A stretch of DNA of 64,000 nucleotides from Gymnopus androsaceus JB14. Taxonomy: Eukaryota; Basidiomycota; Agaricomycetes; Agaricales; Omphalotaceae. Below, in pieces: positions 10,193-21,505 of the stretch; the stretch's first letter is position 1; every line of letters starts with the position of its first letter. The notes below the pieces were generated by a model, which was given only the letters and a program-made list of their open reading frames with translations, had not been told where the DNA came from and did not search any database. Position numbers and translations under genes: made by a program. Location of the stretch: positions 1 through 64,000 of the forward strand of contig ML769444.1 in assembly GCA_009733575.1 (NCBI GenBank), read 5' to 3'.

Positions 10193-11217
10193 TTAAATCT
10201 CGATTCCAACGAGCACAAATGCGCTGTGAACGGGGAAAGGAGGTTTGCTGACAACAGAGCCACCCACATATAAAAGAGAGTGCAATATTTCACCAAGAGA
10301 GGGCGAAGAACGTTCCAGAACAATCACGAGAGCAGAGCATTCTAGGTGATCGTCCGCAAGATCCAAAAGTGCGACAATGCTATATGATAAGAGGGATTGA
10401 ATTAACAAACACACGAGGCGCGACATATGACCATGGAAGAAGATAAGCATACCTTTCTCTGAGGCTGACGCTCTCTGCACTTTTTGCGTCGACGTAGAGC
10501 GTTCTGGGTTTGCCGGGCAGTTCGAGGACCATTCCGTCGAAAGCTGAGCCCATGTTAGGAGAAGAGATGGAAATACTCTTCGCATAAGGAAGAGCTCCAA
10601 GCCCAGTTGGGAAAAGCGTCATGAGAAAGTCCAGAGCGTCCTTTTGCTGCCTCGAGGCCGGGGAAATGCTCCGGTCACTATCACAATCGCTGCTGCCATC
10701 TGGAGTCAACGGAGGAGTGGCTATATCAGAGCCACCGCGAGCCGGGATAGGGCAAGAACTGATTGAAGATTTGGGGAAAAAATAAGAATCGAGTCTAGGT
10801 ACTTGCTGTTTGGGATATGGAGAGTAGATGGAATCGGGAGAAGAGGAAAAGGAAGTTGGCGCCGGGATGCCTGTCACACATTCCGACGACCCTCGGTCAG
10901 GAGGGCATTTGGCTTTGGGGGTGTCAAAAGCGCCACTAGAAGCAAGGATATGAGCGAAAGCAAGCGTAGAGAATATTATACTCACCCCGGGCCCGCCAGA
11001 GAAGGTAGTAGAATAATAGTACATATCGTCAGTGCCCTGCAACTGGCACACAGCAAGCACACTAGGAGTGTCGAGAGTTACAGCCCCATCTCCAACGGTT
11101 TGACGACCGTTGCTAGAAGAAGATGAGATAGAGAGAAGCGAAAGCCGAAATGAAAACCTACGCGGGGCAAAGACTAGATATTTGATTGGTTAAATTGGTA
11201 TTGGATTTCAGCGACAT
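10193..11217 (-). CDS. Ornithine decarboxylase antizyme, made by +1 ribosomal frameshifting
   Basis: Antizyme binds ornithine decarboxylase, sends it to the proteasome and limits polyamine uptake. Its own translation needs a polyamine-stimulated +1 frameshift. Exons on the minus strand are 11217-11162, 11112-10986, 10935-10453 and 10379-10193. ORF1 (MSLKSNTNLTNQ...FSGGPGWRF, 64 codons) ends at TGA 10926-10924. The +1 frame continues DTPKAKCPPDRG and reaches the conserved antizyme core: ELPGKPRTLYVDAKS, then SLRESIVALLDLADDHLE and GGSVVSKPPFP, stop at 10193. Total about 283 aa. ORF1 length matches known antizymes. A longer upstream in-frame start exists, but 11217 sits just after a likely 5'UTR intron. 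Identity is by motif, not by search. Confidence 0.9.
10890..10935 (-). other. Programmed +1 frameshift site of antizyme with downstream hairpin
   Basis: Read on the minus strand the site is TGG CGC TTT TGA CAC CCC. The ORF1 stop TGA is 10926-10924; skipping one T gives GAC ACC CCC. In animals the site is usually TGG TGC TCC TGA T, so the TGG-(T/C)GC-NNN-TGA arrangement is kept, with TTT as the shift codon. Eighteen bases after the TGA, CCCTC (10905-10901) can pair with GAGGG (10894-10890) across a 6-nt loop. The site is created by splicing: the 50-nt intron 10936-10985 ends directly before TGG. Confidence 0.85.
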
Positions 11218-11260
11218 AGGCCAACTTGATACGGGATGAAGTTTCAAAAATAAAAGAGGT

Positions 11261-11309
11261 CTGTACGAATGGTCAGAAAGGTCAAAGATTGAGAAACAAG
11301 ACGGCTCAC
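11261..11309 (-). other. Probable 5'UTR intron of the antizyme gene
   Basis: On the minus strand the segment begins GTGAGC and ends CGTACAG, 49 nt, the local intron size. Splicing it would close the longer upstream frame, which is why I prefer the start at 11217, 43 nt downstream. Confidence 0.45.
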
Positions 11310-11615
11310 TGGGAGTTTGGAGCAAAGGAGAATTGAAATTCGGCATCTTTGTCATCCGGATTTTTGTGGCAGTGTCGGCCGAATTTCCACATCGGGACAA
11401 AGATAAGTAAGTTTTCAAGACCGTCAAGACACCTCCAGTACCTCCCCGTTGATTCTGTGAGTATCTACGCCTCTACTCTGTCTGAAATGGTTCTTCAGGC
11501 ATCTATCGAGCATTTCTGACCATATTTTGCCGTTGAATTTGCTAAAAATCGATGGATTCCTCGTCTCTATCTGGATGACTTGCTGACATTGGTCTTCCAC
11601 ACAGAAACAACTAAA

Positions 11616-12494
11616 ATGGCTGACGCAGCTCCCCGTGGACGTGGTGGATTCGGACGAGGACGTGGTGATCGTGGAAGGGGCCGCAGGGGTCCTCGTCGTG
11701 GAGCTCGCAAGGACGATGAGAAGGAGTGGTACGTCGCATCGAGAATTGCTGGAAAAAATGTCGATTAATGCTATTCTAGGGTTCCCGTCACCAAAGCTCG
11801 GTCGTCTCGTAAAAGACGGTAAAATCAAGTCAATGGAGGAAATCTACCTCTTCTCTCTCCCCGTCAAGGAATACCAAATCGTCGACTTTTTCCTGCCCAA
11901 ACTCAAGGATGAAGTTATGAAAATCATGCCCGTTCAGAAACAGACTCGTGCTGGTCAGCGTACCCGTTTCAAGGCTTTCGTTGCCATCGGTGACTTTGAC
12001 GGTCACGTCGGTCTCGGTGTGAAGTGCGCAAAAGAAGTAGCGACCGCTATTCGTGGCGCTATTATCCTTGCCAAACTCTCTGTTATCCCTGTGCGAAGAG
12101 GTTACTGGGGTACTGCGCTCGGTGAACCCCACACTGTGCCGTCCAAAGTCAGTGGAAAAGTCGGTTCAGTCATGTGTAGGCTTATCCCAGCACCTCGTGG
12201 AACTGGTATCGTCGCTGCACCTGCTTCCAAGCGTCTTTTGGAGCTGGCTGGTGTCCAGGATGTATACACACAATCCAAGGGTTCGACTGCTACCATGGGT
12301 AACTTCTTAAAAGCAACCTTTGCCGCTGTAAGTGGATCGTTTCTGTTCTCTATCACTGTTCTTACCATTCGTTCTAGATCACCAAAACATACGCATTCCT
12401 GACCCCGGATCTATGGCGCGAGATCCCAGTGTCAACGCTTCCCTTCGACGAGTACAGCGCGCATCTCGCGCTTTCAAAGAAGGCGGCTCACTAG
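11616..12494 (+). CDS. rps2: 40S ribosomal protein S2 (uS5)
   Basis: This is a core small-subunit protein. Exon 1 (11616-11728) encodes the Gly/Arg-rich N-terminus ([19 protein letters not shown]), probably arginine-methylated. Introns are 11729-11779 and 12328-12377. The body matches eukaryotic S2 almost throughout: [40 protein letters not shown] and [19 protein letters not shown], ending [14 protein letters not shown]...KKAAH. Just after intron 1, WVPVTK is in one frame and LGRLV in the next (+1). Dropping one base of ACCAAAGCTC near 11793-11796 rejoins WVPVTKLGRLV. Because the gene is essential and otherwise intact, an assembly insertion is the simplest explanation. Confidence 0.95.
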
Positions 12495-13584
12495 AATCTG
12501 TACTTTTTTTACATTTCGAATATACATCCTGCGGGTTCATTTTCAAACCATTCTTGTTGAGATCGCGAGTTTTGTTTACTTGAAAGATACGTCCAGCGAT
12601 GAACAGCGTGTTATGAAGGTATTTCGGCGTATGCATCCTACTCCACTGCGAGGCTCCTTATAGGACAGAAGGAAAACGGTTCATAGACTCGAGAACACAA
12701 CCGAGAAAATGAGGGTGACAAACTTGAACGCAGCAAGTCAAAATGCGCTTAGTATAAACGGAGGAGGAAACAATGACAGAGATTTAGAATATTGCTACAC
12801 CGTAAGACCACGATCTAAAGACTGAAACTGAGGACTACCGTTGTCGGAACTACCGTTGTCGAGATAGTCGTATAGTACGAGGTCAAGAAAGATATCATTA
12901 AGCGCCGAAATGCAGAGTTACTACTAAAATAGGTAATTTACCATGTATACGTCTAATGCCATCTTCACCACCCCACTCTCTTCAACACTGTCTCAACTTT
13001 CGTACGCTGAGCACTAAACCCCATCCCTATCCACTTCGCCACCATCTTCCTCCCCAACTCCTGCCCCGTTGGTTGGCGTATGGATTAATTCTCGCTCGGA
13101 CTGCCCGGGCTTGCGAATGTTCTATGCTTCTGACACGAACATGGTCGAGTGTATAGTTCCGGTCCCGGCTGCAGATCACTTTTCTTCTTCAGGATACTTG
13201 AAGAACGGTAAAGCTTTTATAAACTAAAAAAAAACTACGGACTGCATACAGTTTATAGTATATACTTGATTCCGAACACATAAGCTCCCGGATTGTTTTC
13301 TGTTCATGCTTCACTTTCGATGATCGTTGAGATATCCAGCATCTATCCAACAGGAGGGCACAAGAAATCCACGGGAAATCCTAATAATCTGTATCGGAAA
13401 TGTAGAGTGAGATTGTAAATACGTTTGGTAAGTAGCATACTCACTGGACAACATAGGCATCCTGCGGACCGAAACACTCTCCCGAAAGGGTATGACTAGA
13501 GGTAACGCATGTCGTTAGGACAAGATTACCCCAACTTTCCTGAAATTCCCTCAAGGGAGAAAACGATTGGAATAGAGCATGATA
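12495..13584. other. Intergenic, no gene supported
   Basis: Only short unsupported frames are present. A 13-nt unit, actaccgttgtcg, occurs twice in close tandem near 12835-12860. Nothing else was recognised. Confidence 0.6.
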
Positions 13585-14271
13585 CTATGCTTTGGTACGA
13601 ACCAACGCAAGAGGGCAGACATCATATTCCAACCCGACTTCACTGTCATTGAAGAATGCGAGAGCACAAGTCCCGACAGAGAAGACAGTCTGACTCTTAG
13701 GGGGAACAGCGAAGCTCAGGGTATCAGCCCCGGGAACTAGAGGAAGGTATGGTGGACGCTTTAGTAAGTTCATAGCCTTACTTACTAGTGTTACTACTGA
13801 GTAAACTCAGTTGCTCTATCACAACATTGCAATCTTCCACATCGGCGAATGTTCCCGTAGTGCCAATTTGTCCACAATCCGTGAACGCACCTGGGAGCCA
13901 ATCATATAGTCAGCCAGATCTTTTATATTAGACTAATGGAAAATTCGAATCCAAACATGAAGAGCCAAGCAACACATACAAGCATCGGAGGAAAGGTCAC
14001 ATAGAAATTCTCTAGAATTGACTTGACGTTGTTCGATGCCTGAAAGAGAACGACTGGAAGTGGTGTTATGTTTCATGCTATGGCCGTCTGGACAAGTCAT
14101 GGTAGTGATTGAGAGCTGTTTCCCCTCGGGCAGAGACATCGTCTTGGATTCAAGGATGGTCGCATTTAAGCCACAGAAGGAGCTCAATTGTGATAAGGTA
14201 TGGCCTGCAATTCCCAGTGCAGTGTATAACGCAAGGATATGGAACCCTAGACACAGTGCATTACCCTTCAT
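13585..14271 (-). CDS. Small secreted cysteine-containing protein of unknown function
   Basis: No named family recognised. Exons on the minus strand are 14271-13980, 13890-13786 and 13736-13585; phases agree and give about 182 aa. The N-terminus has a signal peptide (ALCLGFHILALYTALGIAG). Conserved-looking blocks are CAFTDCGQIGTTGTFADVED, then FSVGTCALAFFNDSEVGLEY and DVCPLALV. Size, signal peptide and Cys spacing fit the small secreted proteins common in Agaricomycetes, sometimes considered effectors. That role is not shown here. Confidence 0.65.
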
Positions 14272-15084
14272 ATTCGAGATGAGGCTTCAGGGGATTTGGT
14301 CTGCTCTTGCAAATGATGGGTTGGCATCTTTATGACTGGGACAGCAAAAACATTCATTAGTAAAGTTCCACGATGTTGTCGCAAAGACTGAGGAAGCAAG
14401 GGGAAACGCCAAGCAAAGGAGAACATCAAACCATGGATTAAAAGAGATAATAGTGGGAATGCATAGAGTTCTGGCATTAGATTCTGAATGAAATACAGGT
14501 ACTCCTAGCACACTGATAGATAGATAGATGTCACGTCTTCGAGCCCAGAGATGATGGTGCTTGACTTGGACCATGCCGTGTAATAAACCTTCCTTCCAGT
14601 GGGTATTCAGGAGACAGAAGCGTCGCCCTCGAAGCAGGGCACGGTTAATCATGGGATTGCAGGTGAGGCACGTTAATACAAGTCGCGCAACATGTTTTTG
14701 TTGATTTTGTCAAGTAAGGTCCATGGCCAAGGCAAGAAAACGGCCTTCTTCAATCCGGAGCTTTTGAATGTGCTGACGAGTAGGTACCAGGTACGAGATA
14801 CTGGAAAGACATGTCATGTCGCGCATAGAGAGTCAGCTGACCGAGCTCTGAGGTCAACGCGTCACAAAAAAACCTCTCATTCAGGATTGACTTCAAGTTA
14901 ACTCATAGGCCTCAATCTTAACAAGCTATCATTATTCCTGCAGAATATTCTTCTCTACTAAGAGCAACATCCATTTAACGGAGCGGAATTATGTTTAGTG
15001 TGAGAATCGAAGATCGTAGACTCTTTCCCCTAAAGCCGGATAGAAAAGGACGCAAATTTTTAGACCTCTTAGCTTCCTACTAAC
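14272..15084. other. Intergenic, no gene supported
   Basis: The region separates the divergent secreted-protein and Ser/Pro-rich genes. A 121-codon minus-strand frame (14287-14652) lacks family similarity or splice support and is not called. Confidence 0.55.
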
Positions 15085-16551
15085 ATGTCTACTCGCCAGT
15101 CAGCCTATGCTGAACTCGCCAGGTCTGTATTTCTGCTATCTTTCCGTTCTCGCTGTTGACGAAATTTGGGTTCTAGTTCTACCTCGTCTCCGTTCCCTGG
15201 ACCTCCATCGGAGCCAATCCCTCCATTGCCTACTCGCTCATATACAGACCCTTTGAAACCCAAACCTCTTCCGCCTGCCCTTCCTCACTCTTCCGTCTCC
15301 TTGTCAGATTTATCTTGTGCGCAGAGAGAGCCTTCAGTCGACCCTCGCAAAGCGCGCCGACATTGCGCACACTTTGGATTCAGAAGGGAGCCCCTGAACC
15401 TGGCTGCTCTTACCATCGCAACTTCGGTGTCCTCTGAAGACAGCCTTACAAGTCCTGGCCCAACTCCTCCTGGCACATTCACCAGCACTGAATCTGACGC
15501 TTCTTCCTTCAATGACTTGCCGTTTGACTTTCCACAGCCGCCGCCAATCAGTCCGATGCTACGTCGTATGAAGAGCTCGCCGCTGTTTACATTGGCAGAT
15601 ACTGGGTCTATTCGCGATTTGTCGACTAGAAAGCGATGGGGAGCAATTCCAGCAGTGCCCGCTGGCCAGTTGTGGAAGAACACACACGCAGTGGATAGTT
15701 TGACAGATCTCGAGGCAGAGTTGGACTTCTCACCGCCATTTGGTCAATCCGAGTCTTATCGAGGCAGAATCGATGGTCTGACGAAAGAGCTTCAGTCCGT
15801 CATTCAAGATGATACTCTGTTCGACGATGTGGACCCTCCTCTTCCTCCATGGATTGCTCATGGAAATAGTGACACACTAGTTCCGTTTCTCTTCCCTGCT
15901 GCATCTAAATCTTCATTGGTATTAGAATCTCGCCACTTGCCCACTACTCCGGAAACAACCACTCCGAAAAACGTCGCTAGACCTATCCTACCCCGTCAAA
16001 TATCCAAAATGCGTTCTCTAAAGTTTGCACCGGAATGCAGCTCTTCCTTAGAACGCCTCGACGTCAGTATCCAACCCTCCAAACCCTCCTCCAAATCTCT
16101 CTTCCGCGGTCGTTCAATCTCGATGGATTTCCACAAAAGTCGTCCGCGTCCGGTGTCAGCAGTCGTTGGAGGAGGCGATCTCCATAGTTCGAATCCACCA
16201 TCGTCTTACCTCCCGAATATGGGTCGCCTCCGCGGTCCTCAGCGAGTATCGACCGATCCAGTTATCAATAAACATCACACCATGCTCAATGTCAACCGAG
16301 AACGCAACTATAGCCTCTCGACGCCTTTTCTTCACCGTCCAGTGAACCACAGCACTCCTACCAGACCACACCGTCATCCTCACGCGTCCATGTCCGCACC
16401 TTCCCCCGGGCTCAAGTCGTTCATTGACATTACCCCAGAGCAGGTTCGGCGCAAAGGCTCACTTGGTGGGCGGGACAGGATGAAGAAACTCTTGAGCAGG
16501 GCGAGTCAGGTGTTTGATTGGAAGAAGAAGAGGACGAATTTGGCTCATTGA
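15085..16551 (+). CDS. Ser/Pro-rich, probably disordered protein of unknown function
   Basis: Exon 1 (15085-15122) gives MSTRQSAYAELAR and intron 15123-15176 is 54 nt; exon 2 stays open to 16551, about 470 aa. The sequence is rich in Ser, Pro and basic residues and has several Arg-x-x-Ser phosphosite-like motifs (for example FRGRSISMDFH). It ends in a basic helix (GGRDRMKKLLSRASQVFDWK). No enzymatic domain or membrane helix is visible. It could be a signalling or cytoskeletal adaptor, but nothing in the sequence decides this. Confidence 0.75.
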
Positions 16552-16972
16552 ATACAAAATGGAGACAAATTCTTTTTGGTATTGGTCCGGTACATCTTGT
16601 CGAATCTCAGTTTGCAGCATCTCGGATTTCCCTAGTTTTGTCGCGTTTTGCATCCTCTTTTATGTGTCGCTCAACAACCATTGCAAGCATTTAGTTGTAC
16701 ATTTTTTCTGGTCTGTATACTTATACATATGTACATACATACTGTGAGTATAGGTATTATTGCTCCGTCTCAAAGATTTTTTGTATCGTATCCTGTACTC
16801 TTTACATACATATGTGTCGAAGATATGACTATCGTCCAAAATCACAACGTCCCGGGCGTACGAAGGATTCAAAAGTTAGGCAAGCTTGGATGATTGCCTG
16901 GTGATATATAAGCTCTGAGGAGATGAATGGAAGCGAACTGTGTGCTCATGCGAGACCGGCAACGGTTTCTTC
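16552..16972. other. Convergent intergenic region
   Basis: AT-rich 3' flanks of the genes on either side, with repeated acatac/tatgtaca-like words. No gene seen. Confidence 0.55.
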
Positions 16973-17718
16973 TTAGTTGGAGAGGTTGTACGGAGCCTGA
17001 GCTACAGAATGTGCCACAGATAATAGTTCAGCATGTAAACGTCCTTGCATTTGGGGATTTGCGCCAAGGTGAAGTATCCAGGAAGCGGTGAGGGAGAAAA
17101 TATAAACCGTAGCATTGTAATTGAGACGCTGCAGTAAAACAAGAATTCGCTGAGAGAATCGTACACAACTGAGTTAGTATATCTTTACCTGTTCTTTGTT
17201 TCTTTTCAGCCATGATATTGCTAGTCTCTCGATGAATGATGGTCTGACATTCCTCGATTTTTCGGGTTCATTTGGTTGGTCTGTAAGGATAAATGCGAAA
17301 TAGATCATATTTATAGCAAGGGTGCCTACGAGGATCTTGTTAACTGTAGGAGGCAAATACTAGATGCCAGAAACAACTCGTTAGGGTCATCTTGTATGCG
17401 AGTTGAAATTATGATCAAGTCCTAATGGTTCGTCAGGATAGTAATGCGGAAGAGTAATAATAATAAAACAAAAATACCATCCAAATCGAGTATACAGACA
17501 TCGGGCTGTATGTGTCGTTTTTCTTCGTTGCCCCATCCACGAACCTTCAATTGATTTCCTTGGTGGGGTACCAAAGGTCGGGAATGAGAATGTGCGTGTT
17601 TTGGATTGAGAAAGCCGGAGCGGTGGTATGTTGTTGACGCTATGCAATTGGACTTGAAAGCTGAGTTGAAGCATGCCACAATGCACATCGATGAGAAGAG
17701 TCCGAGTCGGGTTGCCAT
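16973..17718 (-). CDS. Small predicted membrane protein, unknown function
   Basis: The best-supported parts are the last two exons. Exon 17343-17189 (VNKILVGTLAINMIYFAFIL, then RPSFIERLAISWLKRNKEQ) joins 17128-16973 (RLNYNATVYIFSLTASWILH, then PYNLSN stop) through a textbook intron with donor GTAAAG, branch CTAAC and acceptor CTGCAG. A first exon 17718-17478 beginning MATRLGLFSSMCIVACFNSA fits in phase through a 134-nt intron, but this junction is less certain. The result is about 183 aa with a signal-like start and one or two hydrophobic helices. No family recognised. Confidence 0.5.
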
Positions 17719-18812
17719 CGCTTCTCGTAGAGCCTGAGTCGTGTTCATTAGCATCCCAATGAAAAGCAATGAAAGAAGAAAATCTTCAATCGAACCTACT
17801 TCTAATGAACGACCATGTTTCTTGACCAGACTTGCGAATTTTTGGAGATCTCCTGAGGACTTTAGGCCATAAGTACAGGTAGAATCAAATTCAGCACTTC
17901 AAAGCTAGCCAAAACTGATTTCCGAATAGTTTGGAATTGAAGGATCTAGACGTCCAGCTTCGGGGCTCGCTTTGATAAAAAAAAATCCCAGTTAACTGCC
18001 ATTAACGCAGTGACCAGTCGAATCCAATCCATCAGTGCCCCGGGTGCGATGTCAATTCGGAATGCAATACATTCTCTGAGCTTACTACTTGCCTTTTTGT
18101 CAAGTTCCTAGTACTTAGTAAACTTCGGCGAAAGTGAGCAATCTACTCTATACTATACCCAAAGAAGCTCACTCAAATCCCGTCGGCTTTCTGGCGGAAG
18201 AAGCGAACAGTCAACCAGAGTCCATTTATCGCGCTCTTCAGCTTTCCACTAGTTAGTAATAGATGCAGTGGAAAGGTTGTGTCATGGCGTGTGTTATAAG
18301 ACTGTAATGCACTGGAGATTAGTGTCATCGTCCCGTCGGATATCCCGAATTTCCGTTGTGTGTCCGTGTCAGCTTTGCTAAAAGGTTGAAGACATACTCC
18401 AAAACTTCTGGCTTGGAATGAACGATAGACGCGTATGGCTAGGGTAGCAGTGTGCTTGTAGTTACTTGCCGGTTTAATCCGTTCTCACAAGTATGATTGT
18501 CGAAGGAATACGCAACACACATGTAAATCAATAAGATTATCAATAATGTTATATTTATCCGTGATCCGCTTCCGCTACTCTCTTTCCACTTCATCCACTT
18601 CATCCTTCAGCTATGCTTACGGCTCTCATTCTGATCATGCTTATTATGCTTATCATTTCGACCCTACAGAGATCTCACGTTGCGTGTACATTCGGCACAG
18701 TAGTATGCCCAAGAGATTCCTCTGGGGATAAAGCATGCGCATATATCCAAACAATGTCTCACGAACACCACTTAACAGATAAAACGCCGCAATAAGCTCT
18801 CCTTGACCTATC
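17719..18812. other. Intergenic, no gene supported
   Basis: About 1.1 kb between divergent genes. Only short frames without splice or family support. It presumably holds the P450 promoter, but no specific site was recognised. Confidence 0.55.
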
Positions 18813-21505
18813 ATGGCGCCTCCAGGAGTAGCGTATCTTTTTCATCTCATCCTTCCTCAAATTTTGTCAGTGCTCACAGTCTATGGAGCTCTGAACGTTC
18901 TCAGTGGTTCAAAGCCCGTGTTTTCGACGTATTTGACATGGATATACCTTCTCGGAGCATTCTTTGCTCGGCCTTTATACCTGCTGCTACGCTCATGGTT
19001 TGCGAACATTCTAGATTCTCGGCGAGCGGTAGAGATGGGCGCCGTGCAACCTCCACTTAGTGAAGGAGAGCAGCTATGACACGGTTTCTGCAATTGTCAA
19101 TAGTTTCCGTAGTGGCTACATCGGTACAAATGCCCTTTTTTCGCGCCACAGCAGAAGCTGAATTTTTTTTCCCCTCCACTTAGGTGATTGTTTCGTCGAA
19201 TGGATCAAGCAATATGGATATACTTTTCGAATGAATATCTTTGGGGAAGCTCGTGTAGGTCGTTGAATATTCCGATGTTGGATTCACTCATTAATCGGAC
19301 ACTAGATAATGACGGTAGAGCCTCTACATATCAAAGTAACGCTATTCCTTTCAGTGGTTGCTCCTCATTCAACTTTCATTTCATTTCTTTTTTTCGTTTG
19401 AAGGCTATCCTGGCCACACAATTTGATCACTTCGAAAAAGGTGAGGTTTATAGCTTGTGCTTTAACGAGCAATGCTCACCTGTCCTTAGGCCCTTTTACT
19501 TTCAGCGTCCTGCATTCTTTGCTTGGTGAGCTTGCTCCTTCACAACCGGATTGCAAACGCTGCTGATCGATCTATCCTCTACAGGCCTAGGCGTATTTAA
19601 CTCGGATGGTTTGTCTCTCACTGTATTAAGCTTCTCCAGTGCTAACACCCCAATACGACTGTCAGATGAAAGATGGAAGTAGGTGTTCTGCATGATTTCA
19701 TGTCCTAGCCCTCATTCTCGTCGTTCCCCAGGTTCCATCGGAACATGGCTCGCCCATTTTTCACTAAAAACAGAATCAGCGACTTTGACAACTTTGAACG
19801 CCACGCTGAGGATACCATTTCTGTTATAAAGGCTCGTTTGGCGCAAGGATATCCTATTGATTTCCAGGTCGGGATTTTAAGCTTCATCAATGGCAGACTT
19901 TCTTACACATTGGTATAGGACGTTGTGGCTCGTTTCACCCTCGACTCTGCAACCGAATTTCTTTTCGGCAAAAGCGTCGGATCTCTTGGAGCCAATTTGC
20001 CTTACCCAGAAGGTTCACCCCTCGCTAAAGATCCGTCCATCCTGAATCACCCTTCAAACGTCTTTGTCCGCGCGTTCATGCAAGGTCAAATGCAAACAGC
20101 ATTCCGGGGAAGATTTGGGAAGATGTGGCCTCTAACGGAATTTTGGTCGGATAAAGTACTACCACATCGTGAACAGGTGGATGAGTTTGTGAATCCGATT
20201 CTGATGGAAAGGCAGAAGAAGCATCTGGCGAAGGCAACTACGGAGAAAGCTGGGGACGATGGAGAGGAAGAGACGTTTTTGGATCATTTGATCAAGTTCA
20301 CGGAAGGTAGGTACCGTTTTTTTGACCACAAACGGAGCTGGAGCTGAAAGATTTCCTATTCTTTCCACACAGACAAACAAACTATCAAGGACCAACTCGT
20401 TAACATCTTGGTCGCTGGAAGAGATACGGTACGATAGCTATCTTGTCTTTCGTGAACCGTAGCTGAACATCTTTCATAGACGGCGTCCCTCCTTACATTT
20501 TGCATCTATGTCCTCACTCAACGGCCAGAGATCACCGATAAACTTAGGCAGGAGGTTTTGGAAAAAGTTGGGGCCAACGCTCGTCCTACATACAAGGATC
20601 ATCTCCGAGATGCAATATCTGCGCGCTTTTATCAATGGTATGGATTTCCGCTGTATTGGAGCATTCTATTCTGACCTTTGGACGCAATTAGAAACCCTTC
20701 GATTGTACCCAGCAGTACCTATAAATGGAAGGTCAGTCGGTTGGACATCTGCGATCTAGTCATGCTCATCCATATCATCGTAGAACGACCAGAGTGCCCG
20801 TCGTGTTTCCAAGTACGAATGGCCAGCCAGCATACTACATCCCGCAGGTGTCGAGTAAGGCATTGAGTTTTGACCGTTATATGTTCTTATCTGATATGTT
20901 CTATTCACTTTAGGTGCATGTATAGTGTGTTTTTAATGCATCGCCGAGAAGACCTTTGGGGACCAGATGGTAGATATCTACTACTGACCATCCATTTCAA
21001 TGAATGTTCCTCTGACTTGCTCTTTATTGTAGCATTGGAATTCGACCCTGATCGCTTCCTTGACGAACGGCTTCACACCTACTTGACACCCAACCCGTTT
21101 CATCTTCCTCCCATTCAACGCTGGACCACGGATATGTCTGGGTCAACAGGTAAACCATTCAAATTGACCCTTGAGGCGTATTGTAATTGACTATCTTTCG
21201 TGTTCAGTTTGCGTATAATGAAACAGTCGTACTTCCTCATCAAATTCTTGCAATCATTCACCGACTTGCAGATGGCCTGGGATGTGCAACCCGAGTCTTC
21301 CAAGCCTCCTGCAGAATGGAGACCCTCACCTGGGACGACCAAGGGGCGAGACAAGGTTTCGCTGACGTCGCATCTGACAATGAGCGTGAAGGTAACTTTT
21401 CAAACTTGGCACCCTCTCAGCTTTCCGGATGCGCTGACGTTCGTTTCTTCATAGGAAGCGTTGTGGGTGAGGATGAAGGACTCAAGTCTAGTTGAAGCGG
21501 CCTGA
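18813..21505 (+). CDS. Cytochrome P450, CYP63-like, with several frame breaks
   Basis: A membrane-bound haem monooxygenase of the type expanded in wood-decay fungi, with many short introns. It starts [20 protein letters not shown] with an N-terminal anchor. Diagnostic motifs are [15 protein letters not shown] (C-helix), [18 protein letters not shown] (I-helix, AGRDT), ETLRLYP (K-helix ExxR), [12 protein letters not shown], and the haem loop [12 protein letters not shown], split by an intron. It ends [16 protein letters not shown] at 21505. The frame must shift at about 19059, 20609, 20841-20845, 21101 and 21223. Four of the five are repaired by skipping one base; 20841-20845 needs one base added. 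All catalytic motifs are present. Either assembly indels or a recent pseudogene fits. Confidence 0.85.
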
